Below, piece by piece: positions 58,639 through 64,000 of a stretch of 64,000 nucleotides of DNA. The DNA is from Stenotrophomonas nitritireducens. Lineage in GTDB: Bacteria > Pseudomonadota > Gammaproteobacteria > Xanthomonadales > Xanthomonadaceae. The stretch covers positions 1 to 64,000 of the forward strand of contig NZ_LDJG01000011.1 of NCBI RefSeq assembly GCF_001431425.1, read 5' to 3'. Every line of letters starts with the position of its first letter. Position 1 is the stretch's first letter. Below the pieces are notes generated by a model. The model worked only from the letters and a program-made list of their open reading frames with translations. It had not been told where the DNA came from and did no database searches. The translations under genes and the position numbers were made by a program.

Positions 58639-59544
58639 TCAGATGCCGAGTGTCCTGAGCGCTTCGCAGTCGCGTGCATCGTCCCAGGCGCGCTGGAACA
58701 GCGCGTCCTGCTGGCGGGCGCGGGCCGGCATGTCCAGCGACAGCTCGCCTTCGACGCGTTCGCCCATTGGACGAAAGTAGCAGTCGTCGTTGTCGTTGAC
58801 CGCGCAGGCGGGTGCCGGCGCCTGTCCGGCCGGGTCCGCCGGCTGGCGCAGCTGGAACACGCTGGGCAGGCGCTGGACGAGCGCGAGCAGGGCCGGGGGC
58901 AGGGTCGTGGGGTCGCCGTCATGCAGCAGCACCAGCGCCTGCTTGTCGTGGCGTGCGGTAGCGAAGCGGCGCAGCGCCTGCAGCACGGCCGGTTGGCCGA
59001 GCAGCGCGGCATCGCCGCCGCGGCAGCCCAGCAGCAGCCGGCGCCGGGCGCGGTGGATCACGGCCGACAGCGCCGCCTCGACCTGGTCCGCCGCCTGCAC
59101 GCGCATGGCACCGTCCATGCGGCGGCGCATGGTCTGGTGGGCGATCCCGGCTTCCTCGAACTCCGCGCCCTCCGGCAGGAACCCGTTGCGTGCATAGAAA
59201 TCGCGGGCATGGACCTGGGCATGCAGGGAGACCTCGCCCCAGCCGCGGCTGGCGGCCTCGGCCACCAGCGCCTGCAACAGCGCCTCGCCCACGCCCTGGC
59301 CACGCCAGCCGGACAGGACCGCCATGCGGCCGATGCGCCGCTGCGGCGTCAGCCGGCCGGTGCCGATGGCGTGGCCATCGGCATCCAGCGCCACGACGTG
59401 GTGGCTGAGCGGGTCCAGCTCGTCGGTCTCCAGTTCGGGCGGCACCTGCTGTTCGCCGACGAACACGGCATGGCGCACGCCGTGCAGCAGCGCGTGCTGC
59501 ACGGCATAGTCGGCCGCCTCGACGTGGAACGCCGCGGACGTCAT
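58639..59544 (-). CDS. GNAT-family N-acetyltransferase with C-terminal domain of unknown function
   Basis: 301 aa. The first 150 residues are a GNAT domain, with the acetyl-CoA pyrophosphate-binding loop RIGRMAVLSGWRGQGVGEALLQALVAEA. The C-terminal 150 residues (QAADQVEAALSAVIHRARRRLLLGCRGGDAALL to the end) form a separate domain typical of the xanthomonad branch, with no clear known function. Its start overlaps the stop of the upstream uL16-hydroxylase-like gene by 4 nt (ATGA), so the two are coupled. Confidence 0.88.
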   Translation of the reverse strand: MTSAAFHVEAADYAVQHALLHGVRHAVFVGEQQVPPELETDELDPLSHHVVALDADGHAIGTGRLTPQRRIGRMAVLSGWRGQGVGEALLQALVAEAASRGWGEVSLHAQVHARDFYARNGFLPEGAEFEEAGIAHQTMRRRMDGAMRVQAADQVEAALSAVIHRARRRLLLGCRGGDAALLGQPAVLQALRRFATARHDKQALVLLHDGDPTTLPPALLALVQRLPSVFQLRQPADPAGQAPAPACAVNDNDDCYFRPMGERVEGELSLDMPARARQQDALFQRAWDDARDCEALRTLGI

Positions 59545-60986
59545 GCCGAGGGGCTGTCCTCGTCGTCGCCGTCGTCGCAGATCACCACGACCTCGACGCC
59601 TTCCTCGTTCACCTGCACGGTGTCGATGGCGCCGCTGGCCGGCTCGCCTTCGCCGGCCTGGGCGTATTCGAACACCTCGATTTCGAGTTCCGGGGCGTCG
59701 GCTTCGTCGTCGAAACCGGCGTCGAACTCTTCCTCCATGACCTCGAGCGCGTCCTGCTCGGCCTGCATCGCCGCCAGGGTCTCGGCATCGAGCAGCTGGT
59801 AATGGCCGCCGGCCAGCAGTTCCAGCACGGCGCTGCGGCCCTTGGCCGACAGTCTGCGGAACATGACCGCGTCGATCCGCTCGGCGGCGGCCAGGCCCTG
59901 CGCGTCCTTGACCGGCAGCTGGAAGGCATGGCCGCTGCTGTACAGCGCGGCGCCGCGGGTGGCGCGGCGCCAGGCCAGCCGCGCCCACGGGTGGCGCTCG
60001 AGCAGGCCGCCTTCCTCCAGCACGGTCTCGACCTCGGCGGGGGCGGGCGGCGCCTGCGAGGGCAGGATGTCGCCGGCGGCGCGGTAGGTGGTGATGAAGC
60101 GGCCGAACCAGTCGCCGAGGCGGTCCGGGTCGTTCATGCGCAGCGCGTTGAGCGCGGCGACCACCCGCTTCATCGCCGCCGCATCGATCTCGTTGGGGTC
60201 TTCCGGCAGCTTCAGGTCCGGGTCCTGGTAGCGGATGGCCTCGTCGGCGTCGGCTACCAGGTCGTCCAGCCAGTCGCTGATCAGCTCGGCCGAGGACGGC
60301 GCGCGCATGCCGAAGGAGAAGGTCAGGCACGGGTCTTCGGCCACGCCGTGGTGCGGCACGTTCGGCGGCAGGTACAGCATGTCGCCCGGTTCCAGCACCC
60401 AGTCGTGGGTCGGCTTGAACTTCCGCAGCAGTTTCAGTTCGACGTCGGGGCGGAAATCCAGCGGCGGGCGCTTGCCCTTGGTCGACTCGCTGGCGTCGAT
60501 CTGCCAGCGGCGGTGGCCGTGGGCCTGCAGCAGGAACACGTCGTACTGGTCGACGTGGGCGCCGACCGAGCCGCCGGTGGCGGCGAAGCTGATCATCACA
60601 TCGTCCATGCGCCAGCGCGGCAGGAAGCTGAAGTGCTCGATCAGGGCGCGCACGTCCGGGTCCCACTTGTCCACGTCCTGCACCAGCAGGGTCCAGTCGT
60701 GGTCGGGCATGCCCGGGAAGTCCTCTTCCTGGAACGGGCCGGTGCGCAGGCTCCAGCCGTCGGTGGCGCGGTCATGGGTGACCAGGCGCGCCAGCGCGCC
60801 TTCCTCGCAGGCCAGCCCGGCCAGGTCTTCGGGCATCACCGGGGTCTGGAAATCCGGGAAAGCGCCGCGGATCAGCAGCGGGCGCTTCTGCCAGTAGTCG
60901 CGCAGGAAACGCTCGGCGGGCATGCCGAGCGGATGGCGGGCGCTGGTCCTGGTCTCGATGGGCAGGGAGGAAGAGGTCTTTTTCAT
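59541..60986 (-). CDS. Cupin-like 2-oxoglutarate oxygenase, RoxA/YcfD type, with acidic tail
   Basis: 481 aa starting MKKTSSSLPIETRTSARHPLGMP. The cupin (JmjC-like) core carries the iron ligands in GSVGAHVDQYDVFLLQ (His and Asp of HxD) and a distal His in the VPHHGVAEDP region. E. coli YcfD (373 aa) hydroxylates arginine of ribosomal protein uL16. Here about 80 extra C-terminal residues are strongly acidic (for example MEEEFDAGFDDEADAPELEIEVFEYAQ), giving a longer protein. It precedes and overlaps the GNAT gene. Confidence 0.9.
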   Translation of the reverse strand: MKKTSSSLPIETRTSARHPLGMPAERFLRDYWQKRPLLIRGAFPDFQTPVMPEDLAGLACEEGALARLVTHDRATDGWSLRTGPFQEEDFPGMPDHDWTLLVQDVDKWDPDVRALIEHFSFLPRWRMDDVMISFAATGGSVGAHVDQYDVFLLQAHGHRRWQIDASESTKGKRPPLDFRPDVELKLLRKFKPTHDWVLEPGDMLYLPPNVPHHGVAEDPCLTFSFGMRAPSSAELISDWLDDLVADADEAIRYQDPDLKLPEDPNEIDAAAMKRVVAALNALRMNDPDRLGDWFGRFITTYRAAGDILPSQAPPAPAEVETVLEEGGLLERHPWARLAWRRATRGAALYSSGHAFQLPVKDAQGLAAAERIDAVMFRRLSAKGRSAVLELLAGGHYQLLDAETLAAMQAEQDALEVMEEEFDAGFDDEADAPELEIEVFEYAQAGEGEPASGAIDTVQVNEEGVEVVVICDDGDDEDSPSA

Positions 60987-61038
60987 CGCGCGCAATACCA
61001 TTGGAAAACGGGGGCGGCGTGGGTAGCCGACGGAAGCG

Positions 61039-63297
61039 TCATTGTCGCCCAGCCGCCGGTGAAGCGCCTAGCGCCGCCGCGGGGCCGCCGGGCGGCGGCA
61101 CCGGCACGGGCGCGCCATCGAGCAGGCGTTCCAGCACCGCGGCCGGGCAGGGCGGGCTGAAGCCGAAGCCCTGCGCCAGCAGGCAGCCTTCGCTGCGCAG
61201 GAACTCCAGGTGCTGCGCATGCTCGACGCCTTCGGCGACCACCGCCAGCCCCAGGCTGTGGCCCAGGCCGATGATGGCGCGGCTGATCACGGCCAGTTCG
61301 GCGTCCCCGGGCAGCCCGCCGATGAAACTCTTGTCGATCTTCAGCATGTGCAGCGGGAACCGTTTCAGGTAGCCAAGCGACGAATAACCGGTGCCGAAGT
61401 CGTCCAGCGCCAGGCGCACGCCCAGCGCGGCCAGCTGGCGCAGCGCGCCCAGGGTCGCGTTGCTGTCCTGCATCAGGTGGGTCTCGGTGATCTCCAGTAC
61501 CAGGCTGGCGGGCGGCAGGCCGGTGGCATCCAGGATGCAGACCAGCCGGTCGACGAAATCGTCCTGCTGCAGCTGGCGCCGGGACAGGTTGACCGAGCAG
61601 TAGAGGTGGCGATGCCCGGCCTGCTGCCACGCGCGGGTCTGCCGGCAGGCCTCGCGCAGCACCCAGTCGCCGACCTGGACGATTTCGCCCGATTCCTCCA
61701 GCGAGGGGATGAACTCCAGCGGCGGCACCAGCCGGCCGTCGTGGCGCCAGCGCAGCAGCGCCTCGACCCCGACCATCCGCGGGTCTTCCGGGTCGAGGCT
61801 GTGGATCGGCTGGTAATGCAGCACGAATTCGTCGCGTCCCAGCGCCTGGCCCAGCGCGCTTTCCAGTTCCAGCTGGCGCTGCGCGCTGGCCTGCAGCCCC
61901 GCGCTGTAATGGGCGAACTGGGCCTTGCCGGCCTGTTTGGCCAGGTGCAGGGCGAGATCGGCGGCCTGCAGCGCGTCGTGCAGGTCGATGCTGGCCTGCA
62001 GGCTGGCGATGCCGATGCTGGCGTTGACCACCAGGGTGCGTTCGTCCAGGCGCATCGGCTGGTGCAGCCGTTCGAGGATGCGCTGGGCGACGTGTTCGGC
62101 CTGCGTGCCGGGGCCGAGGTCGGTGAGCAGCACCACGAACTCGTCGCCGCCGAACCGGAACAGGTGGTCGTCCGCGCGCAGGCATTGCGCGAGCCTGCGG
62201 CCGACTTCGACCAGCACGTCATCGCCGAACAGGTGGCCGAAACTGTCGTTGATCAGTTTGAAGCGATCCAGGTCGATGAACAGCACGGCGGCCTGGCCGC
62301 TGCCGGTTTCGTGCAATTGGCGCTGGGTGTGCAGGAGCAGTTCGTCCAGGCGCAGGCGGTTGGCCAGCCCGGTCAGCGGATCGTGGCGGGCGGCGTGGTA
62401 CAGCTGCTGCTCGATGGCCTTGCGCCGGCCGATGTCGCTCTGCGAGCCGGTGATGCGCAGCTGGCCGTCGCGGTCGGCCTCGGCCACGCCGCGGCTCAGT
62501 ACCCATCGCCATTCGCCGTTGCGGCAGCGGATGCGGTATTCGTGGTGGATCGAGTCCGACTCGGCATGCAGGTGCGCATTGATGGCGCGGTGCAGGCCGG
62601 GCAGGTCGTCGGGATGGACGCGCGAAAACCAGGCGTCGCTGGTCTGGCCCAGGCTTGCGCGGTCCAGCCCGATCATCTCGGCCCAGCGCTCGGACACGTA
62701 CAGCGTGTCCGGACCGGGATGCCAGTCCCAGATGCCGTCATGGGCGCCGCGCAGGGCGCGCGCGAAGCGCGCCTCGCTGTCTTCCAGCGCCTTGCGCTGG
62801 GCGGCGCTGTAGGTGTCGATGGCCAGGGTCATGTCGAAGAACACGGCCTTGAGCAGGCTGGAGAACAGCCGCGCGTCGTCGCCCTCGCCGCACAGCGGCA
62901 CCAGCATCTGTTCCAGGTACAAACGGTACGCGCCCAGGTACCACTTCAGCTCGACGCCGTTGATATGGTGGATCAGGCCGATGCGCAGGCGGTTGTCGAC
63001 ATAGTCGTGGTCGTACGGCCCCTGCCAGAGGCGCTGGTAGTACTCCAGCTGCCGCTGTTTCAACCGGTGCACGGTGGTCTGGTCGCCCAGCAGCGCGGCG
63101 GGCGCGGGGAAATCGTCGAGGTGGCGGTAGAGCTTCTCGATGAATCCGGCCTGCGCGGCGGACATGCGTCCGGCGGCCTGGTTGAGGCGCCGCGCATCCT
63201 CGTCCCGCCATTCCAGCAGGCGGTAGCGCTCGGCTATTTCAGCCTGTTCCAGGCCGATGCGCCGCATCAGTTCCTGCAGTGTTTCGACGGCACCCAT
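61039..63297 (-). CDS. Globin-coupled PAS-GGDEF-EAL protein
   Basis: 752 aa starting MGAVETLQELMRRIG, with GAGGA just upstream. Residues 15-170 match a bacterial globin-coupled sensor domain (IEKLYRHLDDFPAPAALL, RLKQRQLEYYQRLWQGPYDHDYV, and RIGLIHHINGVELKWYLGAY, with His110 the likely proximal haem ligand). A PAS domain follows (about 190-305, HDGIWDWHPGPDTLYVSERW). GGDEF is at 383-387 (FGGDEFVV) and EAL at 512-514 (VEALLRW), both intact, with LDDFGTGYSSLGYL and LKIDKSFI. It is probably a haem-based oxygen or NO sensor that controls cyclic-di-GMP. The C-terminal tail is Pro/Ala-rich. Confidence 0.93.
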   Translation of the reverse strand: MGAVETLQELMRRIGLEQAEIAERYRLLEWRDEDARRLNQAAGRMSAAQAGFIEKLYRHLDDFPAPAALLGDQTTVHRLKQRQLEYYQRLWQGPYDHDYVDNRLRIGLIHHINGVELKWYLGAYRLYLEQMLVPLCGEGDDARLFSSLLKAVFFDMTLAIDTYSAAQRKALEDSEARFARALRGAHDGIWDWHPGPDTLYVSERWAEMIGLDRASLGQTSDAWFSRVHPDDLPGLHRAINAHLHAESDSIHHEYRIRCRNGEWRWVLSRGVAEADRDGQLRITGSQSDIGRRKAIEQQLYHAARHDPLTGLANRLRLDELLLHTQRQLHETGSGQAAVLFIDLDRFKLINDSFGHLFGDDVLVEVGRRLAQCLRADDHLFRFGGDEFVVLLTDLGPGTQAEHVAQRILERLHQPMRLDERTLVVNASIGIASLQASIDLHDALQAADLALHLAKQAGKAQFAHYSAGLQASAQRQLELESALGQALGRDEFVLHYQPIHSLDPEDPRMVGVEALLRWRHDGRLVPPLEFIPSLEESGEIVQVGDWVLREACRQTRAWQQAGHRHLYCSVNLSRRQLQQDDFVDRLVCILDATGLPPASLVLEITETHLMQDSNATLGALRQLAALGVRLALDDFGTGYSSLGYLKRFPLHMLKIDKSFIGGLPGDAELAVISRAIIGLGHSLGLAVVAEGVEHAQHLEFLRSEGCLLAQGFGFSPPCPAAVLERLLDGAPVPVPPPGGPAAALGASPAAGRQ

Positions 63298-63326
63298 GGT
63301 TTCCTCTTGCGTTGAAGACGGGCATG

Positions 63327-63376
63327 GAAAAAGCGCCACGGCGGCCGCTCCGTCCGGAACGGCTGCCGTAGCGCTT
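63327..63376 (-). terminator. Terminator of the small acidic protein gene
   Basis: AAGCGCCACGGC (63331-63342) pairs with GCCGTAGCGCTT (63365-63376; one wobble) and is followed on the minus strand by TTTTCC. It lies in the leader of the globin-GGDEF-EAL gene, so the two genes are separate units or attenuated. Confidence 0.7.
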
Positions 63377-63442
63377 CGTCTTGCAGGCCCGTGCGTCCTG
63401 CCCGGCAAAGCGGGTCCGCGCCATGCGCGGCACCCGGGCGGG

Positions 63443-63730
63443 TCATGCAGCTCCTGCCAGGTCCTCCAGCAGGCGGGTCAGGCGTTGCCGCAGTTGCCCC
63501 ATTTCGCGGGAACGGAAGGCATGCCTGCTGCGTTCCAGCGTTTCGATCGCCTCGTACAGCGCGGCCTGCACCTGTCCGCTGGGGCCCAGCGGGTCGGGAT
63601 CGAGCCAGCGGCACAGCGGCGCCTGCTCGCAGTCGCAGCTCTGGTTGATGACCTCCGCCTCGTCCGCATCGGCGAGGAGCAGCCGCAGCCGCGTGGCCAG
63701 GCCGGGGTCAGTGCAGATGATCCGGGCCAT
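63443..63730 (-). CDS. Small acidic hypothetical protein
   Basis: 95 aa starting MARIICTDPGLATRLRLLLADADE, with AGGA 7 nt upstream. The middle holds a Cys cluster (QSCDCEQAPLCRWLDPDPLG), perhaps metal-binding; the C-terminal half is helical (QVQAALYEAIETLERSRHAFRSREMGQLRQRLTRLLEDL). I do not recognise the family. It stands directly upstream of the globin-coupled sensor gene in the same direction, so a link to that signalling protein is possible. Confidence 0.6.
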   Translation of the reverse strand: MARIICTDPGLATRLRLLLADADEAEVINQSCDCEQAPLCRWLDPDPLGPSGQVQAALYEAIETLERSRHAFRSREMGQLRQRLTRLLEDLAGAA

Positions 63731-63897
63731 GCCGCATTCCTGTCATTGGTGCCGCCGGGAGCGCCGCGCGCGTGGCGTCCGGTCCCGGGTTCGCCGGATC
63801 GCCCGCTGTGGTGTGGAGCATGTTCAACATCCCTTCCTGTTCCATGTTCTGGTGAATGGCCTGGCCATCGCGTGCCGCCGTGCGGATGCCAGGTTCG

Positions 63898-64000
63898 TCA
63901 TGCCGTGGCCCGCGCGTCGCCTGCCGTGCGCGGAGCGTCCGCCGGGCCGGCCAGCTGGAATCTCGCCGCCGCGCGGGCCAGCATGCCGGCCTGGTGTTCC
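63898..64000 (-). CDS. C-terminal end of a probable methyl-accepting chemotaxis protein (partial)
   Basis: The minus strand is open from 64000 to a TGA at 63898-63900 and reads EHQAGMLARAAARFQLAG and on to ATA. The pattern of Gln/Ala followed by a hydrophobic helix ending in F-x-L resembles the extreme C-terminus of chemoreceptors, which often carry such a tail after the signalling domain. Only 33 codons are inside the window, so the call is tentative. The gap 63731-63897 holds nothing else I recognise. Confidence 0.45.
   Translation of the reverse strand, partial: EHQAGMLARAAARFQLAGPADAPRTAGDARATA

Overview
The window is a gene-dense, GC-rich chromosomal segment from a gammaproteobacterium. 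It most likely comes from the Xanthomonadaceae/Lysobacteraceae (Xanthomonas, Pseudoxanthomonas or Luteimonas type); the species cannot be fixed from sequence reading alone. Grounds for this placement are the order lexA-recA-recX-alaS-csrA-tRNA-Ser-ssrA-smpB-ratA-rnfH-bamE/fur-recN-grpE-dnaK-dnaJ, a xanthomonad-type LexA operator (19-bp palindrome TTAGTAGTATTACTACTAA), large secreted M13 and S9 peptidases beside a TonB-dependent receptor, and GTAG-headed REP sequences. I see no phage, plasmid, insertion sequence or CRISPR array. It reads as a stable core chromosome decorated with small palindromic repeats.

Layout. 1-12.3 kb: two GTAG-REPs; two tandem M13 metallopeptidase genes (the downstream one with a broken HExxH zinc site); a CrtI-like FAD oxidoreductase; a Sel1-repeat protein; an S9 peptidase and a TonB-dependent receptor. 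12.7-25.8 kb: housekeeping genes (apbC/mrp, dcd, HIT, dienelactone hydrolase, rimO, DUF3025, DegV, greB, HerA-like ATPase, a LysM lytic transglycosylase, pncC, ubiB-like) plus a 55-aa membrane protein not found by long-ORF searches. 25.8-29.2 kb: a DUF2975/XRE pair with a perfect 29-bp palindrome upstream, then the SOS block lexA, recA, recX. 29.3-35 kb: alaS, csrA, tRNA-Ser(GCU), tmRNA, a lineage-specific membrane protein, smpB (the tmRNA partner), ratA, rnfH. 35-41.8 kb: the divergent bamE/fur pair, recN, then grpE, dnaK and dnaJ, preceded by two sigma-32-like promoters and without hrcA. 42-48.8 kb: pyridoxal kinase and prephenate dehydrogenase, a 112-bp duplicated region rich in DnaA-box-like motifs, an ABC exporter, a YigZ protein, and an ECF sigma factor with its putative membrane-anchored partner. 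48.9-64 kb: a GAF-GAF-GGDEF-EAL protein, a LOG-family gene with 92-bp tandem repeats at its 3' end, the 2-oxoglutarate dehydrogenase operon sucA-sucB-lpdA, a GNAT/RoxA-type hydroxylase pair, a globin-coupled PAS-GGDEF-EAL protein, a small acidic hypothetical protein, and the C-terminal tail of what looks like a chemoreceptor at the right edge.

How the genes work together. Three stress systems sit side by side: SOS (lexA/recA/recX/recN), ribosome rescue (ssrA/smpB) and heat shock (grpE/dnaK/dnaJ). The left end looks like a peptide-scavenging or envelope-proteolysis neighbourhood. The right end couples central metabolism to cyclic-di-GMP signalling. The most interesting signals are non-coding: a leaderless-looking lexA start beside its operator, the palindrome at DUF2975/XRE, loss of hrcA with sigma-32-type control, a palindromic element that supplies the dnaJ ribosome-binding site, the DnaA-box-like repeat pair, and the 92-bp repeats that copy a gene end.
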